A stretch of DNA of 64,000 bases from Phyllobacterium sp. OV277 (GTDB lineage: Bacteria; Pseudomonadota; Alphaproteobacteria; Rhizobiales; Rhizobiaceae), in the NCBI RefSeq assembly GCF_900104355.1, contig NZ_FNIY01000003.1, forward strand, positions 372,001 to 436,000, in the 5' to 3' direction. The notes under the pieces were generated by a model. The model saw only the letters and a list, made by a program, of their open reading frames with translations. It was not told where the DNA came from and did no database searches. Shown in pieces: positions 8,324-16,729 of this stretch. Made by a program: the position numbers and the translations under genes. Each line of letters opens with the position of its first letter. The first letter of the stretch is position 1.

Positions 8324-9253
8324 TCAAGGTTTGTTCGCGGCCATGAAGGCTTCGAATTCTGCTGTCGTCGCATAGGCTTTCTGCGTGCCGGGCCGGGTGA
8401 TGGAATCAGCCGCATAGAGCGCCGCTTTTTTCAACGACGCCTCAAGCTCTCTGCTCTCGACATAGTAGCGGGCAAAGCTGCCGATGAAGGCATCGCCAGC
8501 ACCCGTTGTGTCCTTCGGCTTGACCTTGACAGGCTCGATCATGGTCGACTTGTCAGATGTAATCAGCCGTGCGCCGCGTGAGCCCAGCGTGACGATAACC
8601 GTACGGATGCCCCGCGAAATCAGCGAATGAGCAGCCTTTTCGATCTGGTCATCCGTTTCGGTTGGCATGCCGGTCAAAAGCGCCAGTTCGCTTTCATTGG
8701 GCACCACAAAGGTGACTTTCGCGACTTTCGAAGCATCGAGATCAGGAGCGGCAGGTGCGGGGTTGAGAATGGTTTCAATGCCGTGCTTTTCGGCGAAAGC
8801 GGCGGTGTAGTAAACTGTCTCCAGCGGCACTTCCAGCTGCATCAGGATCAGGTCGCAGGTCTTCAAATCCTCGGCTGCCGCATCGATATCCGATGGCTTC
8901 AGATCATTGTTAGCGCCCTTGATGATCAGGATGGAATTTTCGCCCGTCTCATCAACGAAGATTGGTGCAACACCGCTCGATTGCCCGGCGACCATGCCGA
9001 CATGGCTGATATCCACGCCGTTGCTTTTCAGGTTGTCGATGGTGCTCTGGCCGAACACGTCATCACCAACCTTGGTGACCATCATCACATCAGCGCCCAA
9101 TCGGGCAGCAGCCACGGCCTGATTGGCACCCTTGCCGCCGAACCCCATGGCGAATGCCGGTGCTTCCAGCGTTTCGCCGGGCGCTGGCATGCGGATGATC
9201 GATGTGACGAGATCGGTCATGTTGCTGCCAACGACTGCAATGCGACGGGCCAT
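8324..9253 (-). CDS. rbsK: Ribokinase
   Basis: PfkB-family sugar kinase of 309 residues, phosphorylating the imported pentose (ribose is the usual substrate). It shows the N-terminal GGKGANQAVAAARLGA substrate/nucleotide motif and the C-terminal DTTGAGDAFIGS anion hole with its catalytic Asp. Length and domain order are those of RbsK. It lies 72 bases downstream of the second permease gene and is followed by the mutarotase, so import, anomer conversion and phosphorylation are encoded together. Related kinases for other sugars cannot be excluded from motifs alone. Confidence 0.88.
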   Translation of the reverse strand: MARRIAVVGSNMTDLVTSIIRMPAPGETLEAPAFAMGFGGKGANQAVAAARLGADVMMVTKVGDDVFGQSTIDNLKSNGVDISHVGMVAGQSSGVAPIFVDETGENSILIIKGANNDLKPSDIDAAAEDLKTCDLILMQLEVPLETVYYTAAFAEKHGIETILNPAPAAPDLDASKVAKVTFVVPNESELALLTGMPTETDDQIEKAAHSLISRGIRTVIVTLGSRGARLITSDKSTMIEPVKVKPKDTTGAGDAFIGSFARYYVESRELEASLKKAALYAADSITRPGTQKAYATTAEFEAFMAANKP

Positions 9254-9325
9254 GCTATTTTCCTTGTCTTATTCGTAACGTTCGAAGCTGGTCTATATCA
9301 ATGATTTCGGGAAAGAAACATGCCC

Positions 9326-10321
9326 TCACCTGTCGCTGTTTCTGAAGGCATTGAGGGCAATGACCAAGAGCAGGAAGCCGCCCCAGATGAAATCAATGAG
9401 GTGATTGGAAAAGCGCAGGATCTGGAAACCCGAAGAGAGCAGCATCAGCGCGATCAGGGCGATGGAAACCCCAAGCACCCTGCCCTTGCCGCCAGCCGGA
9501 TTGGTGCCGCCGAGAACGGCAATCAGGATGGCTTGCAACAGGTAAGACGCGCCGTAATCGGATTTCGCCGCATTGGTCCGCCCCGACAGGATGACACCGG
9601 CGATAGCAGCCAGAAGCCCGGTCATCATGTAGGAATAGAAAATCATCCGGTCCTTGCGCAGACCGGCAAAGATCGCAGCGCGCGGATTGGTGCCGATGAG
9701 CATCAGATTAACGCCAAGCGTTGTGCGCGTCAGCAGGATTGCCACCGCCCCTGCAACCACAACAAACAGGATGAACGGCGTGGCGATGCCAAGGATTTTG
9801 CCATTGCCGATAAAGTTCCACGCATCGGGAAAGCCCACGATGGCCGGACCGCCTGTCAGCACCACGGCAAGGCCGGTGAAGATTTGTCCGGTGCCAAGGG
9901 TCGCCAGAATGGGCGTGATACGCAGTTTGGAGATGAGGAAGCCATTAAGCACCCCGGCGAGCAGGCCGATGCCCAGCGCCATCAGCACACCGATGCCGGT
10001 GTAAAGCAGAACCATGCCTGTGGACTGGCTTGTGCCGATAATGACCGAATGGAAAAACACGCCTGCCAGAATACCGGCGAGATTGGCGATACCGACAACG
10101 GAAAGGTCAATGCCGCCGGTCAGCATGGCGATCATCATGGCAATGGCGAGAATGCCAAGCTCGGGCATGATGTAGGTGATGGATTCAAAATTGTAATAGC
10201 GCAGGAACTTGTCCGGGTTGAGATAGGACATCAGCGCGAAGACAAGCACCGTGATGACGAGCAGTTGCAGGATATTGCGGTCCTGCCCGAGAATGCGTTT
10301 GGCGATTGAGCTGTTTTGCAT
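9326..10321 (-). CDS. Sugar ABC transporter permease, second of pair
   Basis: Inner-membrane CUT2-type permease of 331 residues with MLTGGIDLSVVGIANLAG and the C-terminal AVLGGTNPAGGKGRVLG motif. The start at 10321 (MQNSSIAKR) is taken instead of the longer frame because the upstream 19 codons overlap the preceding gene and look non-coding. It starts ten bases after the preceding permease stop. With that gene it should form a heterodimeric channel, unlike the single permease of the forward operon. Confidence 0.92.
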   Translation of the reverse strand: MQNSSIAKRILGQDRNILQLLVITVLVFALMSYLNPDKFLRYYNFESITYIMPELGILAIAMMIAMLTGGIDLSVVGIANLAGILAGVFFHSVIIGTSQSTGMVLLYTGIGVLMALGIGLLAGVLNGFLISKLRITPILATLGTGQIFTGLAVVLTGGPAIVGFPDAWNFIGNGKILGIATPFILFVVVAGAVAILLTRTTLGVNLMLIGTNPRAAIFAGLRKDRMIFYSYMMTGLLAAIAGVILSGRTNAAKSDYGASYLLQAILIAVLGGTNPAGGKGRVLGVSIALIALMLLSSGFQILRFSNHLIDFIWGGFLLLVIALNAFRNSDR

Positions 10322-10331
10322 GATGACGCCC

Positions 10332-11309
10332 TCAAACCAGTTTCTTGCGGTCGCGCCAGGCGGTAAGCGCTGTCGCAACGATAATGATCAGGCCAACGAC
10401 GACGCGTTGCCATGTGGTGTCGACCTTCATGATGATCAGGCTGTTCTTGACCATGACAAGCATGAAGACGCCAAGCAGCGTGCCGATGACACTGCCGCGC
10501 CCGCCGAAAATCGAGGCACCGCCCAGCACCACGGCGGCGATGACATCAAGCTCCAAACCGGCGAAATCGCGCGGGTTGGCAAGCCAGATCATCGAGCCAT
10601 GCAACAGGCCGGCAAAGCCCGCCAGCGCCCCGGCAAAACAATAGACGAAGAACAACGTGCGGCGGGTGTTAAAGCCGACACGGCTCGCCGCCTCCGGTGC
10701 GCCGCCGAGTGCAAAAATGCTGCGGCCAGCCATGGTGTAGGTCAGGAAAAGATGGGTGACGAGCGCAAGCCCGAGATAGATCAGGATCATCGCCGTCAGG
10801 CCGAAATTGGTGCCGGTGGCCGAGGTCAGGCTGACCAGATCGGTCTTGGCAAAGGCGATCAGTTGCTGGGGCATCTTGTCGATATTGATGACGCTGGTGC
10901 CAACCAGCCCGAGCAGCAAGCCGCGCACCACGCTGCCGGTGCCGAGCGTGACGATCAGCGGAATCATCCTGAAAGTATGGATGAAAAATGCATTGAACGC
11001 GCCAAGGAAAAGGCCAATCAGCGTTGCGGCAACAAAGGGCAGAAACACGCCTTCATAACCCGTATAGATCATCAGCTTGATGGTCAGATACATGGCGGCA
11101 GCGGCAAAGGCGGTGAACGAAACATCGATCCCGCCTGATATCATCACCACCAGAACACCAAGCGCCATGATGCCGATGATGACATTGCTCCGGAGCAGCC
11201 CGAACAGATTATCAAGCGACCAGAAGGCCGGATTGATCAATCCAATGATGATCATGGCGGCAAAAAGAATGCACGCGATGATGAATTCCGATCGACGAAA
11301 CAGAGTCAT
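10332..11309 (-). CDS. Sugar ABC transporter permease, first of pair
   Basis: Inner-membrane permease of 325 residues; motifs MISGGIDVSFTAFAAAA and VVLGGASIFGGRGSVIG place it with RbsC/LsrC-like permeases. Its ATG overlaps the stop of the ATPase gene by four bases (ATGA), a sign of translational coupling. Confidence 0.92.
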   Translation of the reverse strand: MTLFRRSEFIIACILFAAMIIIGLINPAFWSLDNLFGLLRSNVIIGIMALGVLVVMISGGIDVSFTAFAAAAMYLTIKLMIYTGYEGVFLPFVAATLIGLFLGAFNAFFIHTFRMIPLIVTLGTGSVVRGLLLGLVGTSVINIDKMPQQLIAFAKTDLVSLTSATGTNFGLTAMILIYLGLALVTHLFLTYTMAGRSIFALGGAPEAASRVGFNTRRTLFFVYCFAGALAGFAGLLHGSMIWLANPRDFAGLELDVIAAVVLGGASIFGGRGSVIGTLLGVFMLVMVKNSLIIMKVDTTWQRVVVGLIIIVATALTAWRDRKKLV

Positions 11310-12805
11310 TTCAAGGCCTTCAGGCGGTCGTTTAAAGCGTCTTCATTCAAAACATCAGGTCCGATTTCATCAACGAAACGGCCACGATGCATGACGATCA
11401 CGCGGTTGCAGTTCTGCACCAGCTCCGGCACGTCATCTGAAATCATCAGCACGGCAAGGCCGTTCTCGGTGGCAAGCTCGCGGATCTTGCGATGGATCTG
11501 CGCCTTGGAGCCAACGTCGACACCGACGGTCGGGCCGTTGAGGATGAGGATGCGCGCGCCGGTCAGAAGCCAGCGCGCCAGCACCACACGCTGCTGGTTG
11601 CCACCGGAGAGATGGTTGACGGGCGTATAGGGTCCGGGCGCGGCAATCTGCATGGCACCGAACATGGAGGTGGTTGCCTCAGCGGTCTTCTTGCGGTCGA
11701 TGAACAGGCCGCGCACAAATTTGTCGAAGGAGGTCGCCAGCATGTTGCGTTCGATCGACTGGGTGAGGAACAGACCTTCGGTCAGCCGGTCCTCGGGCAC
11801 ATAGGCAAGCCCGCTGGCAATGGCTTCCTGCACGGTCTTCGGATGAACGCCGTTGCCATCGATTTTGACGGTGCCGGTGAATTTGGGATTCATGCCGAAC
11901 AGTGCCAACGCCAGTTCCGTGCGGCCCGAACCAATGAGCCCGGAGAGGCCGACAATTTCGCCCGCATGCAGGGTCAGATTGATATCCTCAAGGCTGCCTG
12001 CAATGCTCAGATTGCGCACATCAAGACGCGGGAGGTTGTCGCCCTTGGGCTGCTCCCAGCGATAGGCCTGATCGGTCAGGTCATGCCCGGTCATGGCGCG
12101 GGTAATCGCCGGTTCGTCGAAATCGCTGATCGGACCTTCGGCAACTTTTTTGCCATTGCGCAGGACCGTCAGGCGTTCGCTGATCTCCAGCATCTCGCGC
12201 ATCTTGTGGCTGACGAAGAGCACGGCAATGCCCTGCGCCTGAATATCGCGCACAATGCTGAATAGCGCATCCACCTCATGACGGGTCAGCGCTGTTGTTG
12301 GCTCATCCATGATAATCAACCGCGCATCGGCCATGACAGCGCGGGCAATGGCGACGATCTGCTTGCCTGATGTGGGGAGCGTCTCGACATCGGCGTCAAG
12401 GTCCATGGTCACGCCAAGGCGGGCCAGCGCCTTTTCGGCAAGGGCGCGCACACGGCGCCAGTTGACGGCGCGCCTGCCCTCCAGAAGCAATGTGTTCAGC
12501 GCCAGATTCTCCGCAACGGTCAGATTTCCGAACAGGGAAAAATCCTGATAGATGACCTGAATGCCATGCTGCACCGACTGGGCTGGCGTCATGCCGGAGA
12601 CCGGCTTGCCATCGATCAGGATTTCACCATCGGTTGGCTGATACACGCCCGCCATGATCTTGATGATTGTCGATTTGCCCGAACCGTTTTCACCGGCCAG
12701 ACAGTGAATTTCACCCGGCTTGATCGACAGCGACACCGCATCCAGCGCCACAAGGCCGCCAAAGCGCTTGCCGATGTTTTTTAGTTCCAGAAGGTGTTCA
12801 CTCAT
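11306..12805 (-). CDS. Sugar ABC transporter ATPase with altered second Walker B
   Basis: Two-domain ATPase of 499 residues for the reverse operon importer. Domain 1: Walker A GENGSGKST, Walker B LIIMDEPTTALT, degenerate signature. Domain 2: degenerate Walker A (GLIGSGRTE), good signature LSGGNQQR, but Walker B reads ILILNGPTVGVDVG, so the usual Asp-Glu is Asn-Gly. Site 1 (Walker motifs of domain 1 with the signature of domain 2) stays complete; site 2 has lost every catalytic element. The start at 12805 has AAAAAGGAAAAC before it. A B repeat separates it from the binding-protein gene upstream. Confidence 0.93.
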   Translation of the reverse strand: MSEHLLELKNIGKRFGGLVALDAVSLSIKPGEIHCLAGENGSGKSTIIKIMAGVYQPTDGEILIDGKPVSGMTPAQSVQHGIQVIYQDFSLFGNLTVAENLALNTLLLEGRRAVNWRRVRALAEKALARLGVTMDLDADVETLPTSGKQIVAIARAVMADARLIIMDEPTTALTRHEVDALFSIVRDIQAQGIAVLFVSHKMREMLEISERLTVLRNGKKVAEGPISDFDEPAITRAMTGHDLTDQAYRWEQPKGDNLPRLDVRNLSIAGSLEDINLTLHAGEIVGLSGLIGSGRTELALALFGMNPKFTGTVKIDGNGVHPKTVQEAIASGLAYVPEDRLTEGLFLTQSIERNMLATSFDKFVRGLFIDRKKTAEATTSMFGAMQIAAPGPYTPVNHLSGGNQQRVVLARWLLTGARILILNGPTVGVDVGSKAQIHRKIRELATENGLAVLMISDDVPELVQNCNRVIVMHRGRFVDEIGPDVLNEDALNDRLKALK

Positions 12806-12829
12806 GTTTTCCTTTTTGCCCCTCTGTTT

Positions 12830-12985
12830 CACCCCCCCCTGTCGGACATCTCCCCCACAAGGGGGGAGATCAGCTGTCAGTGCGGCCTTTGCACAATCTG
12901 AAAAGTTTCCGGTTGTGGGAAAGCGTTACTGTCAATGTGATCTCCCCCCTTGTGGGGGAGATGTCCGACAGGACAGAGGGGGGTG
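12830..12985. repeat. Repeat B, copy 2, inside an operon
   Basis: Occupies nearly the whole gap between the binding-protein gene (ends 12993) and the ATPase gene (starts 12805), both on the minus strand. The CATCTCCCCCACAAGGGGGG arm and its inverse are intact; one outer end has lost about six bases (CACCCCCCCCTGTCGG). In RNA it would fold into a long hairpin between the first and second cistron. Confidence 0.87.
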
Positions 12986-12992
12986 AAATACC

Positions 12993-14036
12993 TTAGAAGT
13001 TGTAATCGCCCATATTGGCTGAGGTCACGCCGACCCAGCCTGCGCCATAGAGCAGGTTTGGCTTGGAGGCATCGGGAACGAGCAGGCTGTTATAGCCGGG
13101 CAGTCCCAGATCAAGACCGGCCTTGATCTCGCCGGTCTTCTTTTCCAGCGCCATCACAGCCAATTCGTTCATGGCATAACCTGCTACTGCGGGGTCCCAG
13201 AACTGGATGTACTGGATATCGCCATTCTTCAGGTACTGACCGGCAACGGACACAAGACCCGTGCCTGCAAAGAATACCTTGCCCTTCAGACCACCTTCAG
13301 CGATCAGACGGCCAGCACCAGCTGATGTCGGCATCGGTGCGCCGAGAATGCCTTTGACGTCAGGATAGGTCGTCATGGCTTCCTTCAGCTTGGTATAGTC
13401 CTGATTGGCATCGTCATAGGTTTCCAGACGTTCGGTTGCCAGCGACATTTCGGGGAAATTCTTCTTCTGGTATTCGATGGCACCATCGATCCAGTCCATC
13501 TGCGACTTTGAGGTCAGGCTGCCGACGGTGGCGAGGTATTTGCCCTTGCCGCCCATGTCCTTGGCCAGAACTTCCATCAGCTTGGCGCCGTAAGCCTTGT
13601 TGTCGAAGGCTTCGAGTTCATAATCGACATTGACGATGTTGGAAGCTTCATGGGCGATGACCACGATACCGCGATCCCGCGCCTTTTTCAGAACTGGCTC
13701 AACCGCTTCCACCGAGAACGGCACGATGCAGATGGCATCAACGCCCTGCGCGATGAGATTTTCAACGATCTGCACCTGTGCGGCGGCATCCGCCTGGCTT
13801 GGGCCGACCATCCATACATCTGCACCGGTTTCAGACTTGAACTGTTCAACGCCGGTGCGCATGCGGTCAAACCAGGCGATGCCATCCACCTTCACCACAG
13901 TGGCAATAGTGTATTTCTTGCCGCTGGCAGAGGTGACGTATTCCTTCTTCACCTTGGATGTATCGACGGCGCTGTCAGCCATAGCAGGTGCGGCCAATGC
14001 CGCGATAATGGCGAGTGATGCGAGCAGTTTCTTCAC
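12993..14036 (-). CDS. Sugar ABC transporter, periplasmic binding protein (LsrB/RhaS-like)
   Basis: Periplasmic receptor of 347 residues, first gene of the reverse operon. Signal peptide MKKLLASLAIIAALAAPAMA with cleavage after residue 20, then a Peripla_BP_4 domain (WMVGPSQADAAAQVQIVENL, GAPMPTSAGAGRLIAEGGL). It is of the subgroup often labelled autoinducer-2 or rhamnose binding; no LsrK or other AI-2 genes are nearby and a ribokinase is, so a pentose or deoxy-sugar is more likely (inference). It is longer than and clearly different from the receptor at 2656. Confidence 0.9.
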   Translation of the reverse strand: MKKLLASLAIIAALAAPAMADSAVDTSKVKKEYVTSASGKKYTIATVVKVDGIAWFDRMRTGVEQFKSETGADVWMVGPSQADAAAQVQIVENLIAQGVDAICIVPFSVEAVEPVLKKARDRGIVVIAHEASNIVNVDYELEAFDNKAYGAKLMEVLAKDMGGKGKYLATVGSLTSKSQMDWIDGAIEYQKKNFPEMSLATERLETYDDANQDYTKLKEAMTTYPDVKGILGAPMPTSAGAGRLIAEGGLKGKVFFAGTGLVSVAGQYLKNGDIQYIQFWDPAVAGYAMNELAVMALEKKTGEIKAGLDLGLPGYNSLLVPDASKPNLLYGAGWVGVTSANMGDYNF

Positions 14037-14264
14037 AGGTTAATCCTCCCTTGGTTTTGCCCAGTCATTTTCCGGATTGTGCGCCAGGCGCCAGCCCTGA
14101 AATTCTTCTCAAATTGCGGAAAAAGCGGTTGGCGCGACGATGTGCATCAAAATCGGCTTGCCCATGATGGATGCCGTTATCTGACGCCAAAACCTGACCA
14201 ATCCATTTGCTCGCCGGTTCTCCCAAACCGCTGCAAAAGTGCTTCTCCCTGCGATTCATGCTCG

Positions 14265-14278
14265 ATGAAACGTTTCAT
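14265..14278. promoter_or_regulatory. LacI-type operator of the reverse sugar operon
   Basis: ATGAAACGTTTCAT again, identical to the core at 2505 and 2581, placed just downstream of the putative -10 of the minus-strand operon. It ties the two convergent operons into one regulon. Confidence 0.85.
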
Positions 14279-14280
14279 TT

Positions 14281-14309
14281 AACATTTCGGATCATATGGG
14301 ACTTGTCAA
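14281..14309 (-). promoter_or_regulatory. Promoter of the reverse sugar ABC operon
   Basis: On the minus strand TTGACA (14309-14304) is followed after 17-19 bases by AATGTTAA as a weak -10. The operator covers the start region. The leader to the first ATG is then about 230 bases, with nothing else recognisable. The remaining bases up to 14478 hold the start region of the divergent SDR gene. Confidence 0.5.
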
Positions 14310-14478
14310 TACGCATCGACGTGTATTGAACAAATGTTTACCGGAATATTGATTTGTCGCTAAATTTTGCCGGGTGATCGGCAAAAAACTATCGGTAGCC
14401 ATGCGAATATTGTCAGGCGCATTGATCCGCGAGGATACCTCTTGGTATGAGTGAATTTCAGAAATGAGGTTTCATACG

Positions 14479-15417
14479 ATGGTAAAGGGCAAGGTGCTCG
14501 TAACAGGCGCTTCCGGGTTCATAGGACAGGAGCTTGTGCCTTACCTCAAGGCCGCCGGTTATCAGGTGACCGCCGCGTCGCGGGCGGCGGGCAATCGGAC
14601 GACACAACCTGTCGATGTGGTACACCTGCCCTCGCCCGACGCACCAAACGAAGCGTTCGAACAGGTTCTTGCCGGTTATCATCATGTGGTGCATCTGGCG
14701 GCAATTGCCCATACGCACCTGCCCGATGCCGCAAAGCTTTATCACGATGTCAATTGCCTGCTTGCGGCCAAACTGGCGCGCGCGGCTGATAAAACCCTAT
14801 CAGGGAAGTTCGTGTTCCTGTCTTCGATCCGGGCACAGTCAGGCCCAACGCAAGACGGGATCATCACCGAACTGTCGCCTCCACAGCCAACGGATGATTA
14901 TGGCCGGGCAAAGCTTGCCGCCGAGGCTGAGATAGCCAAGGCTTTGCCACAGCGCAATTTCACGATCCTGCGTCCGGTTCTCGTCTATGGCCCCGGTGTG
15001 AAAGGCAATATGGCTGCACTGATCAAACTGGCGGCGCTGAAAATTCCGCTGCCGCTTAAATCGTTGATTGGCCAGCGCTCAGTGCTTGACCGCTCCGCCC
15101 TTTGCCGCGCCATTCTGCACAGCCTGCAAAGCACGAATACTAATGGCGGTATCTATATCGTCGCGGACAGGGAACCGATGACAGCGGCGGGGATTGTCAG
15201 CGCGATCCGGCGCGGTATGGGACGGGATGCAGGGCTGTTCACCCTGCCCGCGCCGCTTCTGCATCTCGCCGCGTTGATAACCGGCCAGAACCAGCGCTGG
15301 CGGACACTCAACGGTAATCTTGTGGCGAATGCTGCATTGCTGGAATCAACCGGCTGGGAGCCAACCGATGATTCCGCTTTGCGGATTCAGCAATCGGTTT
15401 TGTCGAAAGCAATGTAA
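14479..15417 (+). CDS. SDR-family sugar-nucleotide 4-reductase/epimerase (WbpV/WreQ-like)
   Basis: Extended short-chain dehydrogenase of 312 residues. NAD(P)-binding GASGFIGQEL is at residues 10-19, and there is a catalytic Ser plus DDYGRAKLAAE (Tyr-x-x-x-Lys). Start at 14479 is chosen because GAGG lies nine bases upstream; the frame opens five codons earlier. Next to a WbpL/WecA-type transferase and a WbpM-type dehydratase it is best read as the 4-keto reductase that finishes UDP-N-acetylquinovosamine, by analogy with WbpV of Pseudomonas O-antigen clusters (inference). It could instead be a 4-epimerase. Confidence 0.72.
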   Translation: MVKGKVLVTGASGFIGQELVPYLKAAGYQVTAASRAAGNRTTQPVDVVHLPSPDAPNEAFEQVLAGYHHVVHLAAIAHTHLPDAAKLYHDVNCLLAAKLARAADKTLSGKFVFLSSIRAQSGPTQDGIITELSPPQPTDDYGRAKLAAEAEIAKALPQRNFTILRPVLVYGPGVKGNMAALIKLAALKIPLPLKSLIGQRSVLDRSALCRAILHSLQSTNTNGGIYIVADREPMTAAGIVSAIRRGMGRDAGLFTLPAPLLHLAALITGQNQRWRTLNGNLVANAALLESTGWEPTDDSALRIQQSVLSKAM

Positions 15418-15478
15418 CCGAACAGGGCCATGTTCGGTATATATCAACAGAATCAATAATTTAGATAATTTAATGTGG

Positions 15479-15553
15479 TGGCTGGGGCGCCTGGATTCGA
15501 ACCAGGGGATGGCGGTACCAAAAACCGCTGCCTTACCACTTGGCTACGCCCCA
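15479..15553 (-). tRNA. tRNA-Gln (anticodon TTG)
   Basis: Read on the minus strand: acceptor TGGGGCG...CGCCCCA with encoded GCCA end, anticodon arm GCGGT-TTTTGGT-ACCGC with anticodon TTG, and T-arm CCTGGTTCGAATCCAGG. 75 bases including CCA. It lies between the SDR gene and the sugar-phosphate transferase gene; tRNA genes are common insertion targets, but I see no integrase or repeated 3' end. Confidence 0.96.
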
Positions 15554-15727
15554 AAATGCTGTTGTCAGTGTGTTCCACCGCATGACAGCGCGGCCTTATA
15601 ACCTCTGGTTCCGGCTTGCGCAACGTGAATGATTGGCCAGTTTGTCGCTCTTCACAATTGTTTCGGCATTATTTTCATGACAAGGGTGGATCATTCGACA
15701 GCTTTGTAAATTGAGGACGACATTTTC

Positions 15728-16729
15728 TTGCCTCTCATTCTCTCCCTTGTCCTTGCCGCAGCGGTTGCCAGCGCCGTGCTTCTCGGCATTCTCTTCAAAT
15801 TGTTGCCGAAACATTTCCTCGCCGCAGGAATCAATGAGCGCTCCAACCATACGCAGCCCGCACGCCAGCTTGGCGGCCTTGCCATTGTGCCCGTGGTTTT
15901 GGTGCTGCTTTGGGTATTTGGCGCGCAGATTGGTCTCGACCAGCGCTTTCTCATGACCGCATCCATCGGCGCGCTCATCCTCTGGATCACGGGTATGCTT
16001 GATGACCGCCGTCACCTACCGGAGAGCATCAGGATCGCCACACAGCTGATTGCCTCCTGCCTTTGCATTTATGGCCTCGGCCCTGATTTTCGCCTCCTGC
16101 CAGATTTCCTGCCTGAGATCATCGAGAAAGGCCTGCTCGTTCTCGCGCTCGTCTACTTCATCAATCTGACCAACTTCATGGATGGGCTCGACATGATGAT
16201 GGTTTCGGGGATGGGTATTCCCCTCGCCTTTCTGGCGGGGTTTGCAGCTTTCGGACTGGCTGGCATGGCATCGGGAAGCATAGCGGCGGCCATCGCCGGA
16301 GGACTTCTCGGCTTTGCGCTGTTCAACCGGCCCAAGGCTACGGTTTTTCTGGGCGATTCCGGTAGTTTGCCGCTCGGGCTTCTCTGCGGCCTCGCCTTCT
16401 TCATGGTCGCCCGCGACATGCGCATTGCAACCGGGTTCATTCTACCCCTGTTCTTCATTGCTGACGCCACGACAACGCTGATCAAGCGGCTTCTGGAAGG
16501 CGATAACATTTTCGCTGCCCATTCCAAACATGCCTATCAGGTGGCCAAACGATCCGGCTGGTCCGTCTGGCAGGTGGTCCTGACCGTAGCCGCCCTGAAT
16601 GTCGTTCTCGGCATCTGCGCGCTTGCGGCGGGTTCGACCAATATTCCGGTTCGGCTGATCGGCATCGCGGTTGCAGTTGTTAGCGTCACAGCTGTGCTGT
16701 TGCGCTTTCGCAAACAGAAATCCAGATAA
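15728..16729 (+). CDS. Undecaprenyl-phosphate sugar-1-phosphate transferase (WecA/WbpL/WbkF type)
   Basis: Integral membrane GT4 enzyme of 333 residues with about ten hydrophobic segments, starting a lipid-linked glycan by moving a HexNAc-1-phosphate onto undecaprenyl phosphate. Family motifs: GMLDDRRHLP, NLTNFMDGLDMM, ATVFLGDSGSLPLG and the HSKHAYQ loop. The start is a TTG at 15728 with GAGGA ten bases upstream; no ATG fits. Its neighbours (SDR 4-reductase, 4,6-dehydratase) suggest the transferred sugar is quinovosamine or a related 6-deoxy-HexNAc (inference). Its stop touches that of the convergent GT2 gene. Confidence 0.88.
   Translation: MPLILSLVLAAAVASAVLLGILFKLLPKHFLAAGINERSNHTQPARQLGGLAIVPVVLVLLWVFGAQIGLDQRFLMTASIGALILWITGMLDDRRHLPESIRIATQLIASCLCIYGLGPDFRLLPDFLPEIIEKGLLVLALVYFINLTNFMDGLDMMMVSGMGIPLAFLAGFAAFGLAGMASGSIAAAIAGGLLGFALFNRPKATVFLGDSGSLPLGLLCGLAFFMVARDMRIATGFILPLFFIADATTTLIKRLLEGDNIFAAHSKHAYQVAKRSGWSVWQVVLTVAALNVVLGICALAAGSTNIPVRLIGIAVAVVSVTAVLLRFRKQKSR

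Noticed and set aside
8627-9304. Long plus-strand frames opposite rbsK, the permeases and smc
   Set aside because: They lie antisense to genes with full family motifs, show low-complexity composition typical of GC-rich shadow frames, and match nothing recognisable.
12993-14036. Binding protein as a true autoinducer-2 receptor (LsrB)
   Set aside because: No lsrK, lsrF or lsrG genes; a ribokinase and mutarotase are in the operon, and positions expected to contact AI-2 are not clearly conserved.
15479-15553. tRNA-Gln as the attachment site of an integrative element
   Set aside because: No integrase, no second copy of the tRNA 3' end and no mobile-element genes in the neighbouring sequence.
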